A stretch of DNA of 64,000 nucleotides, taken from positions 25,838 through 89,837 of the forward strand of contig NW_025777576.1 in the NCBI RefSeq assembly GCF_021130785.1, read 5' to 3'. Position 1 is the stretch's first letter. Each line of letters opens with the position of its first letter. Of this stretch, positions 45,121 to 59,403 are shown piece after piece. Source of the stretch: Homalodisca vitripennis (lineage: Eukaryota; Arthropoda; Insecta; Hemiptera; Cicadellidae). The notes below the pieces were generated by a model. It saw only the letters and a list, made by a program, of their open reading frames with translations. It was not told where the DNA came from and did no database searches. The position numbers were made by a program, and so were the translations under genes.

Positions 45121-48100
45121 TATATATCAGTTATATTTCGCTTTTTGAAATTTCATTGATATCCGATTCAAAATTATACTTATTTCCATCTTGATAGTAC
45201 ATTTTTGGGACGTAATTTTCATTATCTATCGGGAATGGCTATATAGTATCATATAATTCATTTTTTAACAACATGTCCATAGTTCATGATGCAACTCATG
45301 GTTGAGCACAAGACATGGCTTATGGAAACTCATTTTCTATTAAAAATTACATTGCTATGAAATATATATAGATAATATTTTAAGAGCATATATGTATAAT
45401 ATATTATGTGTATTTTTAAAATCATATAAAAAGAAGAGAAATATAATTTTTCATTCATAATTTTTTCTGGTTAAAATTCGTTAAATTTGTTAAAATTTAG
45501 AAAGAAAACCTTTTTATTGTATTTTTAATGCAACTGGTTAAACAGAAGAGATAATAGGCACAGGGATCTACTGAACTGAGAGACAGAAACAGTAGCTCGT
45601 GAATGTTAGGCTTCACAAGCACGAGTTCAACAGTTTGTCAAAACAAGTACAACTTTCCCTTGCCCTCAAAGGGTTTAAAACTCGTTTCAAACGCAGTTGT
45701 TGAACGCGTTTTATAGCGTAAACGAGTTTGATGCATATGGCTGAAAACCCGCACAATTAAATTGTACTTAATCCCGAATTGAGATGCAGAAATAATTGGA
45801 CTGAATATTAAAATGTACTTCTCAATGTGAGTTTCAAGTAGTATATATGTCCTGGATGATACAAACTGAAGTTTGCTACGTACGTTTCCTTTTTTTTCCC
45901 CTCCGCAATAAATACTTGAAGATTGATGATTTCTATAAACAGGACAGTGTACTGTGTATGATGAGTGAAAGTAGAGCAAAAGACTGTAGTCTCGTGGATG
46001 GCTGTCAAACGTTTGTCTGAGTAAACACTAACTTATGATGTAGCCACCAACACATAAGCGTACTTGTCACTTTATCTGATTTCAATAAATAAGATTAACA
46101 TAACAAATTAAAAAATAACAAAGCGCATAAAAAGGTAGTATAACCATTTTAGCCAGGGTATAATGTGAGATAAAAGAATTTTATAATAAAACACGAGTAA
46201 ATATGAGCTTTGACTGAAGAATTATACGCCATCAACGATCTTATACTGGATTCATATTAAGTAAGTTTAGGTAAAAACATATTTACCGTATACATAACCT
46301 TGCTTACAGTATATTTGGAATGGTGTACGTTCCACATCATTTGCTAAATCAAATAGTATATGAAACCGTTTTCTTTGTTTTACTAATATTAAGTATACTT
46401 ATCTATTATTGGAAGCGTATAAAAACCAAGAAAGATAATGCACTCACAACAAATAATGATTTCATGTTTTCCATAATACATATCCTTCAATCTACAACTG
46501 CAGTTGCTCGAGTGTAGTGTAGCTACATAGGTAAACGGAAATATCGTATCTATTATTTACAGACTATTGCAATAACCATTTCAAATAAATTATTCAAATG
46601 AAGCAAACCTCTATTGTATGAAGACTGCCACCGAACGGAATCATTATTACTCTAAGATAAGATCTAAGAGATGATGAAACATTATGGTCAAAAATAAAGA
46701 TTTATACTTGCAGGAACATGAGGATGGAGCATTCAATATAAAGAGACTGCTAATAATAACAAGATTATTGCCACTCCGTGATTATATTCGTTACTCATTA
46801 TTTCGAACACTAGACTAGACAATTACAACTTTAAAGATAATAGAACCTGGTATAACCAATGTGGTGTAACACATGTACGTATTAGAACCATAAACAATAA
46901 TTAAAACACATAACCTGTGTTTTAGTTTAGTTTTCTTGAACAGGTGGGCTCATGTAATGAGAGGTCTTGGTTGTATGGAGATTTGTACACCGCGCTTGTC
47001 GCTGTCAATGGCTGAACGTTAGCGAATCCCATCATTTGAGGAAATCCAATATTCAATTACTGCATGTTTGCCTGTCTACATGATATCTCTGTCAAAGAAC
47101 TGGCCTATAGGTATAAAATTTTACATGAAGCCTCATGGTTATATAAACAAAGACTAGTTTAATGATAACTGGGTGATCGTTAGCGAATACATATGTCGTA
47201 TGGGTAACCATGATAACATCTAGAAAGTTGAAGAATAAATGAATATTTAAATAAACTGAGTATATTTATATGAAAATCTTACATGGGACATAGTAACACA
47301 TTTGTATATAGAATTTAAATGTGTATATAATCTCAGCACAGCCTCGTATGCAACATGTGGTGTGTAGTACACACTGTGAAATATTTATTATTAAGTTTGG
47401 GAATGCTAAAGGAATCTCGTTATTCAGATGAATGTGTCAATGAACATTCCTGTTAGAATAAAGAACCTTCCGAGTCTGTTGGTGATGTACCTTCAATATT
47501 TGGTTTAATAATAGAAGAACTGTTAGCAATATAATGGTGTGCACAATGCTAATTAATTCTCAGAGCATAAAATATAACGGGTAGTAGAGATGATTAACTG
47601 TGACCTTTGTTCCAAAAGTACCCAAAAATAACAAGTCTACATGTTCTTAAGGCCAAAGAAGATAGCTTAACTAGTTATTGGATTCGTTTAGCAAATATTT
47701 ATTTTTGTGAAATATTTAAATGTCTACAAATATAATACGTTCTTCTGATTCAATTATGATGCATTGTGTATTAAAATGATAAAGACGCTGTTCTAATGAA
47801 CTATATTTATGGAATTTTCTATAAAATTACTTTAAACCTTCCTTAATTTAATGTTACACCATGTAAACCACCGCAAATTATGTATACAATATGATAAGTA
47901 TAAATTATTTGTACGGATGGGAAACAGTTTTTTTCTATTTTCCGATTTATTTCAACAGAAAACTTACAACGGAACAAGAAAGAAATTATATTTCCGTTGG
48001 AAACAACTTGTTTGCCTTACAGAGATAATTCATTGTAAAATTAATATTTCATTCAGGATGTGCAGTAAAATCAACAGGTTATTTTAGTTTTCTTTTAGCT

Positions 48101-50420
48101 TTCTTCTTCCGTTTTACCATTCTGTAAATTTCAATATGCCAGCAAAATTATCTTTGTTTTGCATCTGAAACTGCTCATTTAGGTGTAAAAGTGTAAACAT
48201 AATATATATTAATGGACATCATTGTGTGATACATAGAAACACATCTCATAACAATGTTATCAGGTTTTTAAATTTAAATAAAAGCACTAAAATATATTTA
48301 AAAAACAAAAGAATTTTCCAAAATCTACGAGTTTAATCATAGTGTCATCCGTGTTATAGTAAACGCCATATTACAATGTTTTTATTTGGAATTTTTTTAT
48401 TTAAAATTTAATCTAAGTCGTGTACGTTCGACCAGATAAAGCCAATTATGCAAATAAATGGTTATAAAGTTGCAATTATGCATATAAAGTTCAATTTAGT
48501 GCTCAAAACGACATGTTCTATGCTCCTAAAGCATTAAAAGTATAATACCGATAAAACCATGTGTATATTCTTTAACCAATTAACAGATGTATTACTACTT
48601 TTCAAAATAAAATTCAAATTTTTGCAATATTTTTCTTATGCGTGTTTCCAATACCTGTTGTGAGCCATTAATGCTATGTTATTATTGAGTACTTCTCTGC
48701 AGTTTGAGGAAATTATATCGGTAATCTTATTACTTATTGAAGAATTATATGGCAGATCATTGGACCGCAACATAAAACTAATTTGTTTTCTTTGCATACA
48801 TTTCACCCAGACCGATAAAAGGGGTTCGTAATTTAGCTTAATAACAAAAAATAATGTAGCTTAGTATATGTTATAATTTAAATCCTTATAATAAGGCTTT
48901 AATAAACTTTTATAAAAAAGTCATTAACGTAAGTAGTATTGATAACAACTCCGGCAGATTTATTTTACAAAGCAACTCTACGAGTAAGTGAAACTCATTT
49001 TGTCGTTTGCTGATTCCACCGCCATTTCGTGCCCTGGCAAAATTGAATGCCATTTCTATATCCAGTTATCCTAATTTTATAAAAGTAAACGATTATATCC
49101 CTATCAAAGTATCGCAGCCACTACTGAGCAGTGACTATTAAATAATTCATCTCACAGGTCTAAGGTGCTGACCCGACTGGTGCAAAATTCAAACATAAGC
49201 CTTTTAGCTGTGTAGGAAGTTAGCATGGGGGTTTTTAATACCCTAATAAAAAGCCAAAATTACATAATACGACCAAAAATACTTTAATGTTATCATACGC
49301 AATTTCTAAATCTAAAAACGTTACTGATCAAAAGGATACGGAGAGTTTTATTCGTACAAATATAAATTTATACCTTGAATTTAATTTCGTCCTAAGCGGA
49401 AGTGAAAGCTAGCCCATGAATATCAATTTATCCAAACACCTGAAGCCAGAATGAGATAATAAAACACAAATTGAATAATAATATTCAACAAACAAAGCAC
49501 AAGTCTGCCTACATGAATCATATTATATTTAAATACCTTTAATTGCAAATCACGTACTTTGGCCAGATGATCTGCATAATATAAAGTAACAAATGTGCTT
49601 GACTGAATAATATCAATATTTTTATTTCTTTAATGCAGAAAATAGCGTTTTCACTAGAGGCTAGTCAATGTATTATTTACGTTTTTCATGATTATTAAGC
49701 AGCAACAGATTATATTACATGATATTTATTACTTCAGTGGTGGAAACATTAAACTTTTATATATGTGCCTATCCGCTTGATAGCTCAAAAACTAAGACGC
49801 CTGTGGCCTAGAAATTAAGCATGAAACTTCGTCTCTATTAAAAGAACAAAGAGTTCCAATCTGATGCAAGTTATTCCATTTAATTGTGCTGTAATCTAGC
49901 GAAAATCTTTACATTGGTCTTATTGGTGACAATGATGACAATGTGAGATCATAGAATAAACGAACTTGTAACATAAATTAATAAAATCATTTTAACATAT
50001 AAAGTTTTGTTGGCTGTTTTATTTAAATATTTTCTAGTGTTTCAAAACTTATTTGTGTGACATTTGAGGCTGAGAACTTGCAAAGTCCACCATTTCTAGG
50101 CGTTAGACAAATTTAATTTTTGTCAGTTTATGTATCTACCTGTCCATACGATATATTGCGAAAAAATTTATCATAGGCTTAAAACTTAGCATACAGCTTT
50201 ATTTATGTTTAAGGAATGCAGATTTCGTTGACAGTGTATGTAACTCTATGAGGGTTAGCAAATATTGTACGTCGTTCTTGTCGGTAACCAAGATGGGAAC
50301 GAGAAATTTATTCGCATATTGAATAAATTTGAAAGAAAAAGGATACAGTCATATGACATTTGAACATGTGACAAGTAAGACGTGTATACTAATGAAATAA
50401 GATATATACTCGCATTATGT
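45121..50420. other. AT-rich non-coding region with old dispersed repeats
   Basis: No gene recognised. About 46,930-47,230 and 50,060-50,280 appear to be diverged copies of one dispersed repeat, with a 'taggtataaaattttacatgaagc' type segment followed by 'gttagc(g)aa' about 100 bp on. Frames of 60-113 codons near 45,640-46,010 and 47,851 have no recognisable domain. Confidence 0.45.
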
Positions 50421-50475
50421 GTGTAACACAATGTAACATGTAACACAATGTAACACAATGTAACATGTAACACGT
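50421..50475. repeat. Minisatellite of 'taacacaatg' and 'taacatg' units
   Basis: About five tandem units of 7-10 bp in two alternating forms. Purely simple-sequence in character. Confidence 0.8.
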
Positions 50476-50854
50476 TGTATTGCTTTATTTGTACTTTTCT
50501 ATGTACGAACATGACTAAGTTTGGTTTGGTTCACATTAATTTATATTATTTACTTTGTCGAGAATATCATGTCATGAATAGATGTAAACTAAGTTGTAAA
50601 AATCATAAATCACATTTATTTAGTTAAAAAATACTAGGTCACATATTATGCTCCTTATCGTTTGAGTTACCAGTCGTGTACTTACATGGTAAAATTGGAA
50701 TGTTTAGCAAAATACCATTCGTGTTTACTTTGAAGAAAATAGATTTCCGTATTTAATTACAGCCTTTATTACTCTTAAACTAACCGACGTGAATTTTTGC
50801 AGTGACTGCATTATGACTATATAAATCTATACTTTATATATACATGCATGCACG

Positions 50855-50855
50855 C

Positions 50856-50902
<47 letters not shown>
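50855..50902. repeat. (CA)n microsatellite
   Basis: About 21 CA units preceded by 'catgcatgcacgcgcaaa'. Confidence 0.95.
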
Positions 50903-50904
<2 letters not shown>

Positions 50905-51664
50905 ATTGTTCGTTATAGTGACAATATAAATTGGAATACGTTTATTAAAAAAACATTTAATTGAGTTAGACAAAACTTCAGAGATGAATTATTTTATAAT
51001 AAAAATTTTCCACCAATAAAAGACGCCCTCTGTTCTGTGTGCGGGAGATATGGAACTGGTGTTGTTATTTATATTACAAGCCAAGTTTATGAGGAATAAA
51101 CGTCAAAACAAAGTGAGGCTTTCGTTTGTATTGTTTATACTCCCCACAAAAACACACATACCGCCGGCATTGTTTATAGCTGTTTAGTAGTAGAATGTAT
51201 ATGTTGCCGTAATATTAGTAGGGATATTTGCTTACTAGTTAACTCTTAAAAGAAGTAATATTAGCATCCAAAGTTAATCTAACCACCCAGTTAAGAACCG
51301 ATTAAATAACAATCTCACCATTGTTTCCAACATCTTAAGCGATAGATTCAACATATAAAATATTATTAACAATTAATCATATATTAGATTTAAAGTGGTA
51401 GTAGTCTTTATGTAAAATATAAGTAGTTAAGAAAGCTTGTATATATTAAATATATTTGCTATGAGGACGCGCTATCAGATTATAAGGCCTTAATAATATA
51501 TTCTAAAAGGATTTAGTATAAAATCTATTTTGAAACCGACATAAATACGTAGTTTCAAGTTACATCCACCACATTTGAATTGTACATTCCATGAGGCTGA
51601 AGTAACTTAAAAGCAATTTCAGGAATTAAATGACTCAGACTTTGTCCCTACTACCCCAGCTGTA
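50903..51664. other. AT-rich non-coding segment
   Basis: Nothing recognised. Confidence 0.6.
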
Positions 51665-51866
51665 ATGTAGTGATAGGTATTCACCACAAACGCATCTAAA
51701 GCTTTGAGGAAGTGTTACGGATACATTGGTATTAACATCATTGCTATTCACCAGCCATAATGCAGTAATAGGTATTCACCACAAACGCATCTAAAGCTTT
51801 GAGGAAGTGTTACGGATACATTGGTATTAACATCATTGCTATTCACCAGCCATAATATAGTAATAG
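51665..51866. repeat. 95-bp tandem duplication
   Basis: 'aataggtattcaccacaaac' recurs 95 bp apart. The two copies are almost identical, followed by a partial third start at 51,855. Confidence 0.9.
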
Positions 51867-54800
51867 GTGTACATTATAAAAGTTATATTGAATTTTTTTA
51901 AATTAAATAACCCTCCTTAAGCTATTCTTAAATATTCTTCTATTAATACTTTGAAATAACCTATACAGATTCTGTTTTGGATGTATTCTTTGATATGTAA
52001 TTAAATGGAAATAATTCAAAAAATGTTCAAGTATATCTAATATCAATACATTCTATGAAATTTCACACATAAACACCTAATAATACCCTGAAATATTTTA
52101 TGCGCTAAAGAATTTACCGTTAAATATTCATAGAAACTTGTAAAACTCATTTAAAAATAACAGATGGTTTGAGTTGCCAGTGTCCTTCCAAAATATTTAT
52201 GTGGTAGTAAAAATTTAAAAAACAAGGAGCTTTTTTGTACCATTACAAATCATAAAAAAAGTAATTTCATCTAATATTTCAGCTTTGAAAGTATTTGGCG
52301 CTATGGGTTCATTGGTTATTTACCAGTAATTCGCTCCCTGGCATTGAAAAAGTCTGGCTAACGTCAACAAGGAAATCACGTGGATCCTACAATACTTTAC
52401 GTTAAACATATCATCAATCACTACTGACAGTGCCTGTTATAATATTTACTCGTGTGCACTGAATTTACACATTTTCCATTTGCAGGGAAATTTTGTTGAA
52501 ATTGTTTGTACTGTTTTAGTGTAATGCTTCAAAGTATTTAAAGCATTTTTTATATAAAATATAATTACATAACAGTAATTAATAAAAAACTGATTAATTA
52601 ATAAAATGCAATATAAAGTAAAAGCCAAAAGCACGATAGTTAAATACTTATTTTGTAAAATTGTAATTCATATCGCTTAAAAAAAAGAACTATACTTAGA
52701 ATGAAGCTGTATCCTCGCTTTGATTTCTGTAAAATAATAGGCAATTTTTTACTCAGTATTATTATTGTAACCTAAATGTTCTGAGGTGTTAAACGTATTA
52801 TTTATGTATTTTTTATTGTTGGAATTAATGGCGTTTCTATAAATCTTTTCATTTTTGGTCATAAAAATATTTAGGTATAACGTAAACTATTTTTTACCTA
52901 TGAAATTTATAATTAACAATATAAAATTCAAATTAACAATAGTTATATATAAAAACTTTACATTTTGGATTTTCTAATAGTATAATAGGATAATCCTGTA
53001 CATCCGTACGAGATAATCAGGGTTCCTTCCAATTAATACGAGCAGATATTTGCAAAGTATTTGCAATTACAAACAAAACTACTCTTATAACCTAGAACCC
53101 AAACATAAATTGTTGTTAAAAAAATGCGAGCATACATTTAATATACTGTATAACTAGTATTGTCAACATTCTTGGTGTATTCTCCAGCAGCCAAGATATC
53201 TGGTGCGTGTGAGGCAACGACGATGCTTTCGACAGATTGAGAATTAGACATTAAGAACCTAAAAAATATTGAACACTGAAACTTGAATTAAATTTAAAAG
53301 ACTTTTAAGGTCCGTTGGCTTTCTGGTAACCAAAATAAATACAATTGAGAAGGTAAATATGAGAAAGTAAGTTTCCTTTTTGTCTGTCAATTATGATATC
53401 AGGTACAATAAAATAGTAAATTAAATAAATAAAAATTAAAATAGTAATTAAAGTATTGTTAGTATTAATTAAATAAAAGAATTGATGCCACTCATGATAT
53501 GACCACTGTTTAATGGTTGGCAAGATTTACAAAAGTGTAGTACCCCCACGCATTAAAATGACCCAAAGATTCACATTCTTTCAAAAAAACTAGATTGTGG
53601 TAATCCAAGTTATTTAGACGTCACAACCTTTATTGAGATGAAATATAAAGAAAGGCTTTTGATAATTTACCAGAATTATATTGGTAATTACCAAATATTG
53701 CACGAGATTTGCCCATAAACAGTGCTTTGTATAGTTACCAACCCTTTACAATCACGACATGAACTAAACTAAAACAAACTTTTAAGTCCCAACGAAGTTT
53801 AAAGTTTGATACGGAGTACATAAAATAAATCACATTCTCAAATTCCATTATGGGTGATTTTTTCCAATAAGGTACTAAAGGTTGTGCTAACATTTGTCTC
53901 AGTTATCGGATCTCCATTACTTGAAACAACCTGACCGATATTCAGAGGAACTAAAGTTTGTGAGAATATCCGCGTCTAAACTTTTCTGAAAGTGTAAAAT
54001 TGGTGCATTTTTATATAGCTTAAAAGTATTGTATAGCAAATTATATATTTAGTACTATACAAATAATGAACAATACAAGATTATTTTATTATAAATACAT
54101 ACTATTAATTCGAATAAAATCCGTAACAAGTTAACTCAGACTTATGTTTGCAGTGTTTTACTAAAAAAAAAAAACAAAATTTGTTTATAATATATTAAAA
54201 AGTTTTTATATTCCATATTATATAGGCCTGAACTGCGGATTGACGTACCTTTTTACCTTTTTAACATACATTTATTAAACAGTTTAAAATGTCGTTATAA
54301 ACGACTATAGTTAGGTCTTGAGCGAGTAGATAAAATTCAGCATACATTATTTGTTCAACAAATTAATCCATCGCAACAGCATCTATTCAACAGACCGATC
54401 AGCTAAGAACGACGATGTTTCAAGAACTGAAATCACACAGTTGTGTTTTCTTTTGCTGGTCGTGATGTGTTATGTTATATTCGTGTGTGGTAGGCCTATC
54501 AAATTATGTGGTTCTCGTACTATTTATTTATTCGTTGTCTTTACTCTGTTCGTAAATTTTAAACTATGACTACTCCAGACGGATAATCCACGATTTTAAT
54601 ATTTATTGACCCCGCAACAAGAAGATAACTTATTAAAAGTCGAAAGTATATTAGTGTTAGAGGAAATATTCAAAAAATAAACTTTACGCCTTAATATATG
54701 TGTGAGGCATTTTATTTTCAAAGAAAACAAACTGTATTAAGGTTCCGTTATGTTGTAATATAATAATCCTTTCTTTAGAAATTAGTTAGGCTCATAATCA

Positions 54801-55362
54801 GTAACTAAAGATGCTATTAATTGAATTTAAAAGTATAAACATTCATTACAAGTTTTTTCTTTAATGATAAGTAAAGTATATTAGCAATAGTTATTGAGAA
54901 AAGTAAAGCATAAGTACTTTTTCACAGTTATGTTTAATAATTAAACTTTATAGCAGTCACTGTGTAATGCATAAGTTTAATGCTTCGTAGATAATTTAAT
55001 GCTACTTAAACCCTTTACGTTATACAACGTTCATACTTTTTACGTATTTATAATGCCTCATAACGTTGAACAAATCATTGAATGGATAAAAATAAAACAT
55101 GTAATTAGTAATACTTATTTAATTCTAAGAAGCAGTGGGCATTTTCAGAAATAAAATAGTGGGCATACTTGGTAATTTATATACAATCACGTACTTTTAC
55201 ATCGAAAAGCATTACAAGGGCATACATTGTGAGCATATGCTCTTCCATAGTTTATAGTCAACCAGTAAAATAATTGGGAAATAAACTAAAAGCACTGAGT
55301 CAATTTGAGTTTGGATATATAACAACGTGAGAACACTAGAATTCAAGATTTTTGCGTTGGCG
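51867..55362. other. AT-rich non-coding region
   Basis: No gene, RNA or element recognised. All frames are short and of AT-driven composition. Confidence 0.55.
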
Positions 55363-55387
55363 TCAACCGTTAATAATTAACGGTTGA
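55363..55387. other. Perfect 25-bp palindrome (first of a pair)
   Basis: Arms of 12 bp around a single central base (tcaaccgttaat, a, attaacggttga). Confidence 0.9.
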
Positions 55388-55392
55388 TCTTA

Positions 55393-55415
55393 GTCTCTTT
55401 AATTATTAAAGAGAC
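55393..55415. other. Perfect 23-bp palindrome (second of a pair)
   Basis: Arms of 11 bp around one base (gtctctttaat, t, attaaagagac), five bases after the first palindrome. Both share the core TTAATnATTAA. Confidence 0.9.
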
Positions 55416-57996
55416 AAAGGTGATTTTATGAAGTATATTTTGTGCTGATTTACCAATGAAATTTTATTTTAGAAAAGAATTAAACTATTTCTCTAAAAAC
55501 TAAATGAATAATATAGTGTAAATATAATGCAAAGATTTTAGTTTTATTACATTTACATGCAGATTCTTTATTTTAACTTTAGTTCAAACTTCAGGGGCTA
55601 CATATTAAACTTTTAATTAACTTACCTATAGTTATATTTGAGGCCATAAATTAGACGCTATAAAATATTTATACTACAATAATGTTATCTAAATTCACTT
55701 CAATTTATTGAGAAAAGTATGGTTTACATTTTTAAATTGTAAATTTTGTAAAATCTTAATGCACATACAAGACGTAGAATTAGATAACATTAAGCAATTT
55801 GAATTAAATGTAGACTGACTGCAGTTGTGTTATTTTAAGAACTATTGACTTGGAAAAAGAAGGAATAATAATTTAAGTTGTTTCTTGCGTATAAAATCTA
55901 TACTTAATTTAAATGGGCATGTTATAACACGTATATTCTCCATATTAAGGCGTTACAAATTGATTTAATTTTCCGTTATTATAATTTTATTACATTTAAA
56001 ATAAAATATGGATAAATTCAACTTTCATTTATTGATGATTGTTGGTGGAATGTCCTGCGCACTTATCGCTTAGTTAATGATTCCTATTGTTTTCATCATC
56101 CAATTATGTACCGAACCAATCATAACTACGATCTCGTCACTATTTGTTTGAAACTCAAAGCAAACACGAATGTCACTTGAGCAATCCTAAACCAAGGCTC
56201 GATAAACAGATCGTTAGTAACTTCGAACACAACGCACAATTGCCAAAACCCACTTCAGTAATGTCATTGTAATGGTTACTAAATCCACAGTTGCAATAAA
56301 TGACAAAGCTTCAACTATTTTTTCCAATTACCTGTGTACTAAAAAACAAATATATTAATTTGTGTTGTCATAAAAAGTTACAGTGTTTAAAAAACATGAA
56401 TGTGAATTTGTCTCTATTTCTCTTGTTTGGATCTCTCTAAAAGTTATATGCAATATTTTTAGAAATAAATAAGTACTATTATATAAAAGTGTACTGTATA
56501 CGGTTCAAAACGTGTATTTGGATAAAAAATATACATTTCTTTGATTTTGCAACATTATGTTGTTTTATTATAGTCTTCAACAATTTGCATTTAATATATG
56601 CTGATGATATTCCAAAATCGCCAGCTAAAGATGCAGGATAAAATATGTACCAGTAAAAACGCCTAAAGGTTGATGTGAAAAATGTATATATTATTAGTGT
56701 GTTCTGAACATTTTGTATTATTTACAAGTGCACCCCACCCCATAGCACGTAACAGACTTATCAGAGGTTGCATCAAAATTCAAATTGTATTGCTCATTCT
56801 TTAGCACACATGTATTAATACTTCAAAAAGTGTATATTTATGGCCATTGTAATTCATTTCGTTCGTTCTTGTTTTGTTTTGTTCAGTACTTTTCTTTGTT
56901 TTCTTTCCCGATCATGTAAATATACTTTGTTTCCAAGTCAGAGAAGCCTACTTCTGTTCACATAGAACTAAGATGGGTCCTATACCAGTCTCTAAATTTA
57001 TAGTAAGTTATAAAATATTTTAGAACATTTAGAGCTGGAATTGGTAAATTAGTTAAACCTAAACTAAAGGAGTCTTCGGAGTTAAATTCTGACCTTATGT
57101 TAAGAACATTTTCCAAGGTAGATTAGTACTTACCTAATCGCTGGAATCTAAAACTGTGTAAAATTTAAGGGCGAAAAAGAACAAAAAAAGAAAGGAACTT
57201 TCCATACTTAATATAGTAGGAGGTGGTTTTCTCGTTACTGATTTCTCACATAACCAACGTAAAATTTTTCCATAAAGAATAACTAAATCCCAAAGTGTGA
57301 ATTCATCATCATTGCTGTTTCTATCCAGGAGAGATCAACCTTAATACAAAATTTCAAGTCTGCAGGTAATTTTTTTCTCGACAAGCCACTTAAATAATAG
57401 TCTTCTCAAACACTTATCCAACAAATAACTCTATTTTGAAAATAGTTTCTTATATATTAATTAAATGAAAATAATTATATTTTGTACTGGATTTCGTGGG
57501 GTGTACTTTAAGCTACTTCAAAGATAACCAATTAAAACATTCTTTAATCAAATTTATTTTTTATTATATTTAATATCATTTATATGACCTAAATGAGATT
57601 TATTATGGACAATGTAACAGGTAAATTGAAATGTTTAACGTAGTTAGAATACTTCCGTATAATAATAATAACAGCATAATGTTATGTTTAAAGTTCTTTA
57701 TAAACCAATGACCTTAATTCTACAAGTCGATAACAAGTTAAGGGAAGCGTGGGTTTGTGTGGAGAACTTTGACAATTCGAGGCATGCCCGCACATGTTAA
57801 ACACATAGCTTTGTTTTAGCAAATATTCTTTTTTCCTGAAAGGCAAACCAAATGTTACAAAACTTCGTCAATGTCGGAACAAATTAGTGTAAACTTATAC
57901 ACATGGTAACTTATTGAGTATTTGCTTTAGTTAATGCCACAATATAATAGTGGTACAATGTACTTTATAATAAATGACACTATTATTTATCCCCAT
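55416..57996. other. AT-rich non-coding region
   Basis: No confident feature. A short stretch at 56,600-56,640 reads 'IYADDIPKSPAKDAG', which recalls reverse transcriptases but is too short to call. Confidence 0.5.
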
Positions 57997-58000
57997 TTAA

Positions 58001-59399
58001 CCCTTATAACGTCACAGACACCGTATGGCAGCATAGACAAACTATCTTCCAAACGGCAAAGACGCGGTACGGCGCATCGACACACAAAACTGCGTCTATA
58101 GCAAATTAAGTTCCTTTTAAATCCGATCAAATGTCACTAACGGTATGCGTCAACCATGTGTGTGGGTTATTGACCCATGTCAAGCGTCAAAATATAGCTG
58201 TCGCGTTACATTGTTTGAAACAATAGACGCGGTGTCTAGACACTCTCCCCGCCACACGGCACAGACGCCCGTACAGCGCGCGCGCGCTTTTGTTTGCAGT
58301 TTTGGCTTCAGGTAGTGCGTGTCTAACCATCGCTGAGTCGGTTTCCTTCGTCGTGTTTTTCTGTTTTATATGGTTTTTATTTATTTGTTAAAAGTATTGG
58401 TATCTTAGTTTTAGTATTAATTTAGCGTTTTTAGTGTCATTTTAGTGTTTAGTGTCACCTATTTAGTGTTCAAGTACTTTGGGATTATACCGACCACACC
58501 AGTATGAAGCACACAAAAATATAAATTTATAGCTAAACAAACATGATAGAACGAAAAAAAAACTCTTTAATTACAAAATTACAAGCATTTCCAGGCATTG
58601 TGATCGGTATTGTTGTCGCAGTTATCTTATCTTTCTCGAGAATCCCGATTACGACAGGTCACGCGTGCATCACATGATTTGCGCGGTACATAATTGCCTT
58701 TCCACTACAATTCAATTTATATTTCTGATCAGATCCTCTAGAATTTGATATTTTACTGATAGGTACTATCTCGAGGGATGTTTTTCTTTCGTTGACATCA
58801 GCGAGAAGGCATGGCACTCGCATTTTGGGTGGTGGAGTATGATCAAGAATAAAAACAAGTTTTGAGTGTTTTTTCAATAAAGAGTTTAGTTTTTTAGTTT
58901 GATCATGTTTTGTTTTTATTGAATTTTTGTGTTTTGGAGAAATGTAGAGGTAAAACACAGAAGTACAACAAAGCGACGCACCACTGAAACGGGCGGCGAG
59001 ACTCTGCAATCCACGTTATCTACTAGACCGCTCGACTTTGACCTCTGTCTGAGGATGGGGGAGGGGTTTGCGATAAGACAATTCTTGTTTTATATTGGAC
59101 GAAATATTGTTCTACTAAGTAATCAGTAGAAGCAAAATGTCAAATAACGATTCATGTCTGGGTGTGGTCGGTATAAATTCCAAAGTACCGTGTTCATTAT
59201 TAGTGATAAATAACATGTCTCGTAACATTGACAATCCTGAGTACAGTGACTTTATAATTTTAAAATTTTTACTTTTTTATACTTACTATAATTATAGAAA
59301 GTAAAAATAAAAATGAACTTTACACATTTAATTTTTTTTTTTTTTTAATATTGTGCCGTTTGCTGGAAGTCGTGAAAAGATATACTGACGTTATAAGGG
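58001..59399. mobile_element. piggyBac-like non-autonomous element
   Basis: The left end is CCCTTATAACGTCA (58,001-58,014) and the right end its exact inverse (59,386-59,399). Each is flanked by TTAA (57,997-58,000 and 59,400-59,403). TTAA target sites and ends starting CCC are the hallmarks of the piggyBac superfamily. The left subterminal part has loosely repeated GC-rich words ('agacgcggtacgg', 'agacgcggtgtc', 'agacgcccgtac'). No piggyBac transposase is visible. A second element is nested inside. Confidence 0.75.
58473..59189. mobile_element. Inverted-repeat element nested in the piggyBac-like element
   Basis: The left arm starts gtactttggg and ends ataccgaccacacc (58,474-58,500). The right arm is its inverse (59,161-59,188) with small differences in the middle. 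Direct repeats of GTGTTCA lie just outside (58,466-58,472 and 59,190-59,196), which fits a 7-8-bp target duplication as in hAT elements. A 116-codon minus-strand frame (59,009-58,659) lies inside; it has no recognisable domain and may be chance. Confidence 0.55.
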
Positions 59400-59403
59400 T
59401 TAA

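Noticed and set aside
37115..48460. The word 'atgcaaataaatgg' (containing an octamer-factor site) at about 37,115 and 48,447
   Set aside because: In AT-rich DNA of this length, a shared 14-mer is expected by chance.
56581..56643. 'IYADDIPKSPAKDAG' recalling a reverse-transcriptase relic
   Set aside because: About 15 codons in one frame, ending at a stop. Flanks in the same frame do not continue the resemblance, so it could be chance.
58659..59009. 116-codon frame within the nested element at 58,473-59,189
   Set aside because: No transposase motif. Its location inside a short inverted-repeat element and its composition favour chance.
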